A stretch of 64,000 bases of DNA, from assembly GCA_963576475.1 (NCBI GenBank), contig OY754978.1, positions 2,963,364-3,027,363 of the forward strand. The letters are read 5' to 3'. This DNA is from Molanna angustata (Eukaryota; Arthropoda; Insecta; Trichoptera; Molannidae). Position 1 is the first letter of the stretch, and every line of letters starts with the position of its first letter. Shown here piece by piece: positions 38,643 to 49,874 of the stretch. The position numbers and the translations under genes were made by a program. The notes beneath the pieces are model-generated. The model was given only the letters and a program-made list of their open reading frames with translations. It did not search any database and had not been told where the DNA came from.

Positions 38643-40504
38643 AATAAAGCTCAAGACTGTTGAAATAAAAAATATAAAAAAAACCAAGATGGTATAACCA
38701 TAAATATAATCAAAAATTCTCTTGATGTGTTGGGTGAATCATTGGTTGCTATAATAAATGAATCATTAAACAGTGGAATATTTCCAAAAACATGGAAGAC
38801 ATCAATAATTATGCCTATTCCTAAAATTGACCAACCAAAAAAGTTTGATGACTTTAGACATATAAACTGTCTTCCTAAATACGAACAAATATTAGAACAT
38901 GTTGTAAAGGAACAAGTCATGGAATACCTAGAGGCTAAACAAATATTAGTAAACCAACAGTCAGGCTTTAGAAACAAATTTTCATGTGAAACGGCTATAA
39001 ATTATATTATAGATCAATGGAAAACATATAAAGATCAAAAAAAGCACGTAATTGCAGTATTTTTGTACTTAAAGTGTGCCTTTGAAGCAATTGACAGAGA
39101 TAAACTTATCAAGAAATTAAAAAGAATTGGAATATGTGGAAATGAAATTAAGTGGTTTTTAGATTATTTAACAGAAAGGAAACAGCAAACCAAATAGATA
39201 AAGGAGTTCCTCAAGGTTCTGTTTTGGGCCCATTATTGTTTATTATATATATGAATGACATAGTGAAACGTTAAAATTCAGTGATACAAAACTCTTCGCA
39301 GATGACACATTAATATATATAGCGAAATCAAATCTTGGTGATGGCATAGAAAAAGTTCAAATTGATCTGAATAGTGTGGTACTATGGTTAAATGAAAATA
39401 AATTAAAATTAAATGTGGCCAAAACCAAGTTTCTAATTATAAGTGACCAAGGACAAAATGACAACTTCACATTAAATATTGATAATGAAAGCATTGGAAA
39501 AGTTAAATATATGAAATATTTAGGTAAACTCGATCCAACATAAATTTTGGTATGACTCATCACAAAAATATGTTGATCGAACAAAAATACTTCTTTCTTT
39601 GATATATCTGTTTCTCATTTCCTGTATAAAAGACAAAGACAGAAAATGTATGTATGTCGTAGTAAAATGAACAATCTCCCATATAAAACGCTAAAACGTA
39701 CGTCATTTAATAATCGCACACTTATTTCTATGTTACCACTCATAAAAAATCATAATTTTAGTCAATTCATAATCTGATTAAAAATAACGAAATATATAAA
39801 ATCAATTTGTTTTTTCTTAGAAAAAATATTTAACAAACTTTAAAATGTAGTTATTTTTGCTCAATATCACATTAAAAACAATAAAATGATGAAATAACTC
39901 AACCCGTTTTTTTAATACTTTCTCCGACATACCACATTTTTATCAGCTGTCAGAAATATTAGTTGCTAAGTAAATAACATGGCGTATTTGAGGAATAAAT
40001 AGTAAAAAAACCAATCCCAACAAATTATGATGAATATCCTCAAATATTTTGAGAAAGAAATGGACCAAGTTGGATGAAAATATGAACCATCTCATTATTC
40101 ATGTTGGGAATACAAGTGATGATGACACAACGGAGAATGATGATATTTAGAGGATTTCGCAGTCTTCTATCCCCATTCTATTGCGAATGTTATAGGACTT
40201 CAAAATTCTGTTCATCCTTGGAGCGGATTTTCATCAGCCAACACAAGGACTACCATCAAGCATATTTCATACCTCTGCCAACAAGAGGCCAACTCCAACC
40301 GTGGAGGTCCGCCATAGTCCATAGGTAAGAATTGAAGGGGGCACCAACCTTTTTACCAGAATCCTAGGATGGGGCTACAGCCACCACCAACTTTACTGAC
40401 TAGGCCCATATGGCCTCAACCTACCCCCAAAGAACGATGACAGAAATTAAGTGTCATATTTAATACTAATGTTGACGGAATTTATTTACTAATTGCGATG
40501 TATT

Positions 40505-40870
40505 TAACCGATCGCCGTGGTACAGTTGGTAAGCCGTTTGACTTTTGTGTGGGCTTTCTGGGTTCGATCCTCAACAGAGGATAATTTTGTTGTTCTTTTT
40601 TTATAAAAATGAATATGTTCTTTTAAAACAAGTACATATACATCTTCCTACGTTCCCTAAAAGAAGCATAAATGCTTGTGCTATAGGTGAACGAAATCGG
40701 TCGAGGCAGGATTCGAACTGGTGACCACTGGATTACTAACTCAATGCGCTAACCGTTCTGCCACCGACCCATCTAATTTAATTTATTTAAATTCTTTTCT
40801 CACGCAAATATTCCATCTGGCTGGAAATACTGATTAATTGAAATAAATTGTGCCAAGAAACTCGCCACTT
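40505..40870 (+). mobile_element. SINE (family B), split by another SINE
   Basis: The tRNA-like head at 40506-40570 has GTGGTACAGTTGGTAAG and GGGTTCGATCC. The body resumes at about 40776 with TTTATTTAAATTCTTTTCTC and CTCGCCACTTGCGCAAGGTG. The same parts are contiguous or similarly split at 60945-61885. The gap is a family-A SINE in opposite orientation. Confidence 0.65.
40597..40775 (-). mobile_element. tRNA-Thr-derived SINE (family A), reversed copy
   Basis: On the minus strand it starts GATGGGTCGGTGGCAGAACG, has a B-box-like GTTCGAATCC, and continues into the body ending in GAACATATTCATTTTTATA. The best copy of the family is at 47741-47935. Confidence 0.75.
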
Positions 40871-41161
40871 GCGCAAGGTGCAAGGAAGTAATAGTTGCAA
40901 GCAATAATTACATTCGTTATTTTTCAAAATATACATACAAATCGTTGCAAAATGTAATAAAATGTAAAATCGGTAAAATGTGTGTCAACTTAGAACAAAA
41001 TAATGGTCACCGTATGCCAATAAATTAAGGCGAATAAACATAAGACTGACGGTGTATGTCAAATGTGTTGCATTTTTATGTGATGAGTCATACCAATCTT
41101 TATTATGGATCAACGTTATTGATAGATGATAAATTGAAATTTGATAAACACTTTGAATATA

Positions 41162-42190
41162 CTAGTTGCATGTAACACATGAGATCCAACTGTCGATAGC
41201 GATAGTATGTATAGTTGAAGAATATGTACCAAACTATAAACCCATAGATACAAATTATTGAATATTTTCAGATATTTTGTTTTCTATACAACATATGTAG
41301 GTATGTATGTCAAGATAGGATAGTATGGAAGAAGATCCTTTTTCCTACCCAGAATATGCAAATTGCATGATGGTATGTATGTATGTTTGGAGATGAAGTA
41401 ACAAACTATTAAGTCTTCTTACATATTGTGTATAGGCGACTGCCATACAAAATGTATGAAGCGATGTCGTCACTAAATTCAATTTTTAAAAAAATTGTTA
41501 AAAAAAAATCGAGATCTTCTACTACAATGTTAATATTTTTTATAGAAAATTAAATTATCTAGTTGGGGTGTTTCGGCTTTTTTCGATAATTGTAAAAGTT
41601 TTGGAAATATAGGCAGTTAAACTCATAAATTTATCATAAAAAAAATATTTTTCTTAATAAAAAATGTTTGAGAAACCCTGGAATTTTTTTGAAAAAACTA
41701 ATTTGAGATTTTGTATTTGTCTATGTTTGTACCAATTTTCAGCGTTCTACCGTTTATGGTTTCTGAGATATATGTAAAAATAAAATAAAAATTCAAAAGT
41801 TGATAACCCCTGACTGAAACAAAAATTCAAAATTCCGAGTATAAAAGTTTTGTAGGCCTGTAACTGTTTATATATTCTGAAATTTTAGGCTCTGTAAATT
41901 GAGCGATCAAAAGTTATAAGGGGGGGACGGACACACAGACACACACACACACAGACACACACACAGACACACACACACACAGACACACGAAATGTTCTAC
42001 TCCGAATTCTGAGTAAATCCGTGTATGGAACATATATGCTGCGAAGCCTCTAAGTTGGTGTTTTTTGACTTCAAAGTTGGAAAATCCATGAAAAAAGTAG
42101 ACCTCTCCATACAATTCTCGCGTATTCTGGCTTGATACATTGTCGATATGTTAAGAGAACAAAGTTCTCCTGAACAAATCGACAGTTGGA
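41162..42190 (-). mobile_element. Non-autonomous Helitron, complete copy 2, inside a LINE
   Basis: 1029 bp on the minus strand. The 5' end TCCAACTGTCGATT is at 42190; the 3' end CATGTGTTACATGCAACTAG is at 41162. The host bases are A at 41161 and T at 42191 on the plus strand. Without 41162-42190 the interrupted LINE frame reads straight through (GAA TAT ATC ATG AAA), with no target duplication, as expected for a Helitron. A CA tract lies at about 41935-41990. No ORF for a Rep-helicase is present. Confidence 0.9.
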
Positions 42191-42899
42191 TCATGAAAAA
42201 AATGGCAAAAAGAATTGGTATTGGAATAAGAAATAACTTAGATTTTCACACATCAAGATTAATTTTTAATTCAATTGTAATTCCCCATTTAAATTATTGT
42301 TCTAGTGTCCTTTTCCTCTGCAATGAAACTCAAAATAGAAAATTACAGATCATTCATAATATGGGAATGAGAACAATTTTAAAATGTAACAGATATACAA
42401 GAATAAACCTAATGTTATATAAACTAAAATTAATGACAGTAAAGCAATACATTATATACAACACATTAACTTTGATTTTCAAACTAAAGAATAATATGCT
42501 TCCAAAATATATGCAGAAAAATATATTATTCAATGCCAATGTTCACACTTACCCTACGAGAGGATGTCAGGATTTTAGACTTCCAAAAACGAGATAAACA
42601 AGTAGGTACACAAAATTGTTTATACCATTGAGGTCTCAAAATATATAATAGTTTGCCGCCAAACATAAAAGAAACCACAAGTCTTGCCACCTTTCGTAGA
42701 CTAGGTGTTGAACAGATAGTTAAAAAATATTAATGTTTTCCATACTTTTACATGTTTTAATAATTTAGTGTCATACCCTGTACCTGTACCATAATTTTTT
42801 ATTGTATCAAAAAAAAATATATACTTTTTGTTTACACTAGATGTATTAATTTTGTATTTTTTACGTCTAAATAAAAGTTATTATTATTATATATGAATT

Positions 42900-43716
42900 A
42901 TTTTCATGAGCCAATCGGCTCTTTCAATAATTCTGCAAAGAAGAATTTTACATAAGACATCTATTTTTGTATATTCAATACATAATCTTTATACATAGAT
43001 GATACATAATGTTTTAACAATGATTCAATTTCTTCACTATAACTGTTCCTATTTGTTATATTTTGTATTTATTTTATTAATAAATAAATTATAATGACGC
43101 CACAAAGTTACTTCCTTAAAAATAAAACTGAATAAATAATTGATTATTTAGTTGTATTCTTTTAGTGGTACATTATATGAATCGAGGACCTTTCTTTAAG
43201 TTACAAGTATGATTATCATAAGCTTGACAGCTCTGCTGAACCTGGATGCCTGATGCTATGAGACCATTTAGAACAACCAGAGGCAGATTAAATGTGGAGA
43301 GTGCTCTAGACAAGCACCTCATTGGCGCCCCTCTACCAACCATATTATAAATTTTACTATTAACTTCAAAAGAATGAGGAATCGTCTCATTGCGTAGCTG
43401 GTAATTGGTGATTATACTATTATGTGAACGAGTGAAGAACATCACTTGACACTTTGCTATATTTAAGACGAGGCGGTTTCGGTCACTCCAAGATAATATT
43501 AGTAGGGATGATTAAGTAGGCCAGGATACTTACCCTTAGACGTGAATGAAATACACCGTGTAATTGAAATAATACAAAAGATCAGACACACACAACTGAT
43601 TCTTAAACTAATATATTGATTTTGATAAGCAAATAATTTATAGTGAAGATATTCATATATTTCGCAACTGTTGGTACCTACCGATTCATAGCTCTACTCT
43701 AGACTTATCAATGACT
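42900..43716. other. Unassigned DNA
   Basis: A 90-codon minus frame at 43173-43445 lies in a segment of somewhat higher GC. It has no motif I can name and may be another retroelement remnant. Confidence 0.4.
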
Positions 43717-43930
43717 TTAGACATTCAAGTGAAGCGAAGATATCCGAAACGCAAACTCTCGCTGATCCAACTCTGAATGATCACGCGCACCCCATGGCAT
43801 GTACATATTTTGCCTAAGGATAATACGCCTCTGTGGACAACCCTCTTTAGGAGTTGTCTCATTTCTATGACTCTGCTCAGTACCACGTAGTTTGGAATGT
43901 AGTCCGACCAATGGATCCTAGCCAGCAAGT
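43717..43930 (-). mobile_element. LINE C-terminal fragment (minus)
   Basis: The minus frame encodes RIHWSDYIPNYVVLSRVIEM and RQLLKRVVHRGVLSLGKIC. This resembles the W-D-I-N-VL-RV...RR--LGHI segment at the C-terminus of many LINE ORF2 proteins. Confidence 0.55.
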
Positions 43931-43993
43931 TAATAATTCAATATTTGAGAATACATATAAAAGTACTTAAACCAAAATTAACAGCATTACTTC

Positions 43994-44035
43994 AAAATGT
44001 CACCTAAATGAATACTCTCATTTAAGTGACATTTT
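43994..44035. repeat. Near-perfect 42-bp hairpin
   Basis: Arms AAAATGTCACCTAAATGA and TCATTTAAGTGACATTTT flank a 6-base loop with one mismatch. Confidence 0.85.
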
Positions 44036-44939
44036 TATGCTGTCCAAACATAAATATAAACGGACGATATACACATTTTTTTATGAGAGAAACAACTTGT
44101 GATATTTTCAGTGTGTATTTGTATATTTTCGATTGTAAAATGTATATTTTTTTGTATATCTTTTTGTTTTTTCATAACAAGGTCTACTTTATTTATATGC
44201 AGATTTACATGAAACTGCTTCTACTGTTATTTTTTGTATTCATAATACTTTTTTATTTAATGTTTTGATTTATTTTGAGTCCATTTGTATATCTTTTTTT
44301 ATGTTTGCTTATATCTATTATTTATTTTTATTTTTGAATTTTTTGTATTTTTTTTCTTATTCTATATATTTTTATCAATATGTGTTTTTATGTATGTATG
44401 TAAAAGGTAATTTATGCCGTTTATATCTTATTAGTATAGCATAACACAGCCATAATTGACCATATATGCAAGACAAAGACATGTAAATTATATATTTTTG
44501 TTGAAACCTTTTATAGTGTTGTCAGTGATTAAAATAGTCGTAATTTTTGTAATAATAATAATAATAATAATTTATTGGGTTCCTATTATAACCAGTTTGT
44601 GGTTGGGCTGTATGACTTGGTGTTGCCATATATGGTTGAACAAGTCTGTATTTTGCAAGTACCTACACACAGGAGTGGGCGGGATCTTATACTATTGTGT
44701 GTCACCCGACTAGTTTAGGCATCTCTTGACACCCACATTAACTATTGGGTACATATTCTAAATGTTTCGTTGTGTTTCATTTTCATTTCAACATCAAATC
44801 ATTTACCTCATTGTTGGCATGCAATGTCTAACAAAAAATATTCCTCAATCATCAACGTTTTTTGATTTACATATTATATGGTGTTAGCTTTTGTAACATA
44901 AACAGAACCCTTTTTAAACAATAAATTATTAAATTATAA
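44036..44939. other. AT-rich stretch with a (TAA)n tract
   Basis: No gene recognised. A TAA/ATA trinucleotide run lies at about 44549-44572. Confidence 0.5.
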
Positions 44940-45052
44940 GTATTTATTTCTTTTTGTACATAATATAGACAAATTTATGGCTTATTGCCATAAGGCAATT
45001 TCTTCTAACCAACCAGATTACAAAGTATGACAAAATTATACATGTACACATC

Positions 45053-45724
45053 CATGGGCGCCTCCAGAAAATTTTCTAGGGGGGGGGGCAAAATATTTTT
45101 AATGTTTTAATGCAGATGGCAGGGAAAGAATTTTCGGCCCGAGAAATGAGGCGCAGGGGCCGAACACTTGATGCTCATGTCACACCGGTGCGTCGCCAAC
45201 CCGGCAATGATGTTGCTCCAGGCTGGCCAACGTTCTGTCTCTCCACACTTTCTTTATGCTAACACAAAGTGATTTAAAATAAAAGTAACATTATTTGAGT
45301 ATTTTTTAGCAGATTTTTAATTATCTCAATAGAGACGAAGTTGGAATATTTATTGTAGGAGAACCGGGAAATCAAGGCACCTACAGGGCTTACGACCTGT
45401 CATCGGCTGGTTTACGTGATCACTTTATGCGCTTGCGCAACGTTCACCATGTGAACGTTGCGCATGTAACGCTGGTTTACGTGATCACTTTATGCAAGCG
45501 CATAAAGTGATCACGTAAACCAGCCGATGACAGGTCGTAAGCCCTGTAGGTGCCTTGATTTCCCGGTTCTCCTACAATAAATATTCCAACTTCGTCTCTA
45601 TTGAGATAATTAAAAATCTGTTAAAAAATATCTTTGACTCCCGACAGGGAAAAAAATCCAATGTTTGCGCATATGCAATAATAAAAATATTCGATTATTT
45701 GAGTATTTTCAAAGGGCGCCCATG
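45053..45724. mobile_element. hAT-like MITE with CATGGGCGCC ends
   Basis: 672 bp with terminal inverted repeats CATGGGCGCC and GGGCGCCCATG. The flanks TGTACACATC and TGTACATC are an 8-bp-type target duplication with a CA slippage on one side. A run of nine G lies at 45082-45090. No transposase. The large foldback palindrome at 45303-45629 lies inside. Confidence 0.7.
45303..45629. repeat. Large near-perfect palindrome (foldback element)
   Basis: The outer arms, about 140 bases each, run inward from TTTTTAGCAGATTTTTAATT and from TTTTTTAACAGATTTTTAAT on the other strand, with almost complete pairing. The centre holds two further hairpins: CAACGTTCACCATGTGAACGTTG-like at about 45438-45462, and GCATAAAGTGATCACGTAAACC arms at about 45471-45525. 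Single diverged arms elsewhere (9690-9812, 47325-47440, 48210-48280) show it is a mobile family. Confidence 0.9.
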
Positions 45725-45994
45725 TGTACATCAACAAAAGAACTAAAGAGAAAATAAAAACAAAGTTAATATTCATTACACTAAGATGAATATAAAAAAA
45801 GACTTAAGTAAAGAGGATTTGGGAAAGAACAAGGTGAGGAAATCGGGATCAGGTGTTCAGGGATAAATATTCCTTCTTTAGTTTTTTATTGAAAACACAA
45901 AGTGAGTTAGACGACGTAATATCATGTAATAATAAGTATATAGCTTGTTGTATTTTTCTTTTCAAATATGTCAGGAGTATTTCATTAAAACTAT

Positions 45995-46344
45995 AATGAT
46001 TACATGCAGTATACCATTCGTAGCATAATAATGATTACATGCAGTATACCATTCGTAGCATAATAATGATTACATGCAGTATACCATTCGTAGCATAATA
46101 ATGATTACATGCAGTATACCATTCGTAGCATAATAATGATTACATGCAGTATACCATTCGTAGCATAATAATGATTACATGCAGTATACCATTCGTAGCA
46201 TAATAATGATTACATGCAGTATACCATTCGTAGCATAATAATGATTACATGCAGTATACCATTCGTAGCATAATAATGATTACATGCAGTATACCATTCG
46301 TAGCATAATAATGATTACATGCAGTATACCATTCGTAGCATAAT
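45995..46344. repeat. 35-bp tandem repeat, 10 units
   Basis: The unit AATGATTACATGCAGTATAC followed by CATTCGTAGCATAAT is repeated ten times with no difference that I can see. Confidence 0.97.
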
Positions 46345-46548
46345 AAATATTTAATATTTTATGTTATGTTCTTCTCGGGCACCCAATAACTATCAAGTTG
46401 ACACATTATGGAGACTTACTAAATCTATCGGCTCAGAGATCCAGACTGATAACACAATTAAAAACTGTGTCTCCAGTGGGAATCAAACCCGGGACCTTTG
46501 AATCAACAGTCAGATAATAATTAACTAACAGCCATGAAGGCCGATTTA

Positions 46549-46680
46549 GATGGGTCAGTGGCAGAACGGTTTGCGCACTGGATTAGTAATCCAATGGTCG
46601 CATGTTCGAATTTTAGTTTAGGGAATGTATGAAAATGTATATGTACTTAATACAAACAAATATTCATTTAGAATATTTTT
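46549..46680 (+). mobile_element. tRNA-Thr-derived SINE (family A), 5' copy
   Basis: Starts GATGGGTCAGTGGCAGAACG. The anticodon arm CTGGATTAGTAATCCA is intact but the B box has decayed (GTTCGAATTTT). A short body follows. Confidence 0.7.
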
Positions 46681-47324
46681 ACCCCTCACTAACCCAAGGG
46701 GATATAGTGGGAGTTTTGATTTCGCAATTTTTAAGGGTTTTTTTATTGCAGATTATCAACTAGTATCATGTTGAGATTGTATTCTGAAAGTTTAATCACA
46801 ATGTATCTATGTGTGTGTGTGCTATGTGCTGCATGCTGTGTGCTATGTACGGCGTGTTTATTTTACTTTATCGATTATAGACTAAAGTACTCATTCAATT
46901 CTTTTCAAATTTTGCAAATATGTATATCTAATACTCGATTAGACCCCATTAGATTTTGAACGATATATGAATAGTGCTTCTCAATTTTTTTAACTCTCAA
47001 ATATTTCATAGTGACCCCAAACTCAGGAAACTTAAAATTTGAAATTTTTATTTTCAAATTGGTAAAAAGGCTCATCACTTTCGTAAAATGGCATTGAAGA
47101 GTTATCAAATTTTCATAATAAAATATTTAAATAAAAAATAATTTAACAAACTCATTTCATAAAATAGCTGAAAGTATCCGTACAAAATTTGAATACTTGT
47201 TAGTGAGGAGTTTAGCGTTGGCCACAACCCACTCGTTTTTAATTACATTTACGCTAATATTGGATTTTTTTCCCTGTCGGGAGTCAAATGATATTTTTAC
47301 TGACAAACTTTTTAATATCTCAAA
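46681..47324. other. AT-rich stretch, nothing recognised
   Basis: Small frames only. A TGTGTGTGTGTGCTATGTGC tract lies near 46810-46830. Confidence 0.5.
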
Positions 47325-47440
47325 AGAGACTAAGTCAGGATATTATAGAAGAACCAGGAACTCAAGACACTTAGAGGGCTTACGACCTGTCATCGGCTGG
47401 TTTACGTAATCACTTTATGCGCTTGCGCAACGTTCACCAA
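47325..47440. repeat. Single arm of the foldback family
   Basis: Shares GGGCTTACGACCTGTCATCG and TTTATGCGCTTGCGCAACGT with the palindrome at 45303-45629. Confidence 0.75.
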
Positions 47441-47740
47441 TTATGCCTTCTTATTAAGTTCCTTTATCAATACAATTTTTGAAAGTTCTATATGTTTGAA
47501 TAATGTGTAACAATTCACCTGAAAATAAGACATTATTACTATTGCCATCTATGAAGTAACGAAGAAACTTTTTTGTAACGCCATCTATTGAGAAATTGGT
47601 TTATTTGTAAACAATGAAAGCAACAGTCCTTATAAATAAGGTGACTGTGTCTCGCACAGATGTCACCCCTGAACTGCGCCAGAAATATTATTTCATTTTT
47701 GGCTTGTTTACACATCACATGAATATCTATTCATTTATTG

Positions 47741-47935
47741 GATGGGTGGGTGGCAGAGCGGTTAGCGCGCTGGGTTAGTAATCCAGTGGTCGCGAGTTCG
47801 AATCCTGCCTCGACCGATCTCGTTCACCTATAGGACAAGCATTTATGCTTAGTTTAGGGAACGTAGGAAGATGTATATGTACTTGTTTAACAAGGACATA
47901 TTCATTTTTTTATTAAAAAAAAAAAAAAAATTTGA
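47741..47935 (+). mobile_element. tRNA-Thr-derived SINE (family A), best copy
   Basis: The head GATGGGTGGGTGGCAGAGCG has an A box, an anticodon arm CTGGGTTAGTAATCCAG whose loop would read AGT (Thr), and the B box GAGTTCGAATCC. The body runs through TTAGTTTAGGGAACGTAGGA and ends in an A-rich tail from 47914. The acceptor ends pair poorly and the body continues directly, so this is a SINE and not a tRNA gene. Confidence 0.8.
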
Positions 47936-48372
47936 TTTAAAAAAAAAAGTTTTTTTTAATAAAATAATCTAGAATTCAAGAAATACCTTCCTAATGTATG
48001 ACCATGTAAACTGCACAAAAACTAAATTTCGCCTACCAGCCCAGGTCCTCCCTAGAACAAAATTGATAGACAAAATTGGTATTTTAATCAGCTAAGTGTT
48101 ATTATTACTTTTATTACATATGTCAGCCACTGGAATTATGTATTTCATAATCAAGATGTTATGATTTTCGATTATATTTAGAAATAATTAGCAATAAGGT
48201 CAATGTGACATTTTTTTAACATCTTAACAGAGACGAAGTAGGAATATTATACGAGAACCCGATACTCGAAAAAGTTTCTTTGTTACGTCTTACTTTCATA
48301 TAATGGCGATGCTATTTACAGATTTTCATGATTAAAATATATAGAAAAAAATGAGATTGGTTGGGAAATCAA

Positions 48373-49282
48373 TATAGATAGGATAGTATGGAGGTCAGTC
48401 CTTTTTTCCTACCCAGAAAATGAAAGCAGCATGATGGTATGTATGCATGTTTGGAGATTAATTATCAAACTATTAAGTCTTCTTAGATATTGCGTATAGG
48501 CCACTGCCATACAAATTGTATGAAGGATGTCATCACAAAATTGAATTTTTATAAAAATTGTTAAAAAAAAATTAGATGTGCTTATACAATGTTAATATTT
48601 TTTATAGAAAATTAAATTATCTAGTTGGGGTGTTTCGGCTTTTTTTGATATTTTTAAAAAAAATGGAAATATAGGCAGTTAATCTCATAAATTTATCATA
48701 AAAAAAATATTTTTCTTAGTAAAAAATGTTTGAGAAACCCTGGATTTTTTTTTTAAAACTAATTTGAGATTTTGTATTTGTCTATGTTTATACCAAATTT
48801 CAGCGTTCTAGCTTTTATGGTTTCTGAGATATATGAAAAAATAAACCAAAATTTCAAAAGTTGATAACCCCTGACTGAAACGAAAATTCACATTTCTGAG
48901 TACAAAAGTTTTGTAGGCCTATAACTGTTTATATATTCTAAAAATTTGGGCTCTGTAAATTGAGCGGATCTAAACTTATAAGGGGGGACAGACTCACACA
49001 CCCACACACACACACCCACACACATACAAAACTCACATAAAATGTTCCACTCCGAATTATGAGTAAATCCATGTATTGGAACATATATGCTGCGAGGCCT
49101 CTAGTTGGTGTTATTAGCATGCAAAAAGTCCACTACACCATACAAAATTTTCCTTCTTACACGCATCTTGGCTTAATAATGTCGATTCATTAAGAGAATT
49201 GAATTCTCATGAACGAATCGACAGTTGGATAATGTCGATTCATTAAGAGAATTGAATTCTCATGAACGAATCGGCAGTTGGA
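48373..49282 (-). mobile_element. Helitron-family copy 3, 3'-truncated, doubled 5' end
   Basis: On the minus strand the copy carries the family body and CA tract (about 48990-49025) but lacks the CTAG hairpin end. The 5' terminal hairpin occurs twice in tandem, ending at 49229 and at 49282. It forms the left half of a large inverted structure with 49463-49656. Confidence 0.75.
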
Positions 49283-49656
49283 ATACAAGAAAAAAAGGAA
49301 GACCATACAAGATAAGTAATTCAAAAATAAAAACAAACAAATGATGCAGTGAGTAGGGAGGAATAAAAGGGTTAGGTATTCAATGCCTCATATCACTGCG
49401 TCATTTGTTTGTTTTTATTTTTGAATTACTTATTTTGTATGGTCTTCCTTTTTTTCTTGTATTCCAACTGTCGATTCGTTCATGAGAATTCAATTCTCTT
49501 AATGAATCGACATTATCCAACTGTCAATTCGTTAATGAGAATTCAATTCTCTTAATGAATCGACATTATTAAGCCAATATGCGTGTACGAAGGAAAATTT
49601 TGTATGGTGTAGTGGACTTTTTGCATGCTAATAACACCAACTAGAGGCCTCGCAGC
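49120..49656. repeat. Head-to-head Helitron ends around a palindromic core
   Basis: 49120-49282 (family 5' ends, minus) mirrors 49463-49656 (family 5' ends, plus, also doubled at 49463 and 49516). Between them the arms ATACAAGAAAAAAAGGAAGA (from 49283) and TCTTCCTTTTTTTCTTGTAT (to about 49462) pair over roughly 70 bases around a centre near 49352-49394. The right copy stops abruptly at CTCGCAGC. Confidence 0.8.
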
Positions 49657-49874
49657 GACTCCTGCGATATTGCGAATATTATGAGGTTTTAAATAATAAT
49701 TTACGGTATGATTCTACGAAATTCTTTTGAGGAAGTATATAAGTATGTCAAAATACGCTATAAAAAAACAACTAAGTAAAAATAATTAAATTATGTAGAG
49801 TATTAAACATAATAATATTATATCGTTATGTTTGATATATAATATTTACGATAAACTTTACACCTACATATGTA

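Larger units (their letters stand above)
39530..41113. mobile_element. DNA transposon with about 40-bp inverted ends, in a LINE
   Basis: The left end (GATCCAACATAAATTTTGGT then ATGACTCATCACA, from 39532) and the reverse of the right end (TGATCCATAATAAAGATTGG then TATGACTCATCACA, to about 41113) are inverted repeats. The element interrupts the LINE between the YLG and IDDKLKF segments. No transposase was recognised; a 75-codon frame at 40101-40328 has no motif. Two SINEs are nested inside it. Exact ends and target duplication are not settled. Confidence 0.65.
38643..42895 (+). mobile_element. Decayed CR1-like LINE with nested insertions
   Basis: Plus-strand reverse transcriptase pieces occur in order. 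Fingers and palm are at 38690-39195 (FPKTWKTSIIMPIPK, GFRNKFSCETAINYI, LKCAFEAIDRDKL, where the usual first catalytic Asp of A/FDxID is lost). [13 protein letters not shown] is at 39200-39240. The region after the active site is at 39330-39525 (LNENKLKLNVAKTKF, MKYLG), then IDDKLKFDKHFEY at 41115-41160 and MKKMAKRIG...IVIPHLNYCSS at 42192-42597, ending SLPPNIKETTSLATFRR near 42700 and an (ATT)n tail at 42878-42895. Frameshifts and stops show it is dead. The gaps are a TIR element (39530-41113) and a Helitron (41162-42190). Confidence 0.85.
44940..45850 (+). repeat. Dispersed repeat interrupted by a MITE
   Basis: 44940-45052 (TGGCTTATTGCCATAAGGCA and TTCTTCTAACCAACCAGATT) continues at 45725-45850 (ACAAAGTTAATATTCATTAC, GATTTGGGAAAGAACAAG), as in the uninterrupted relative at 22535-22740. 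The break is exactly the element at 45053-45724. Confidence 0.7.

Noticed and set aside
43173..43445. 90-codon minus frame as a host gene
   Set aside because: No recognisable domain or splice context. It lies among retroelement fragments and may be one itself.
45995..46344. CRISPR-like array
   Set aside because: The 35-bp units are contiguous with no spacers between them, and the DNA is eukaryotic. The same holds for the other arrays.
47741..47815. tRNA-Thr gene
   Set aside because: The anticodon arm and B box are good, but the acceptor ends do not pair well, a SINE body follows directly, and sibling copies are dispersed.
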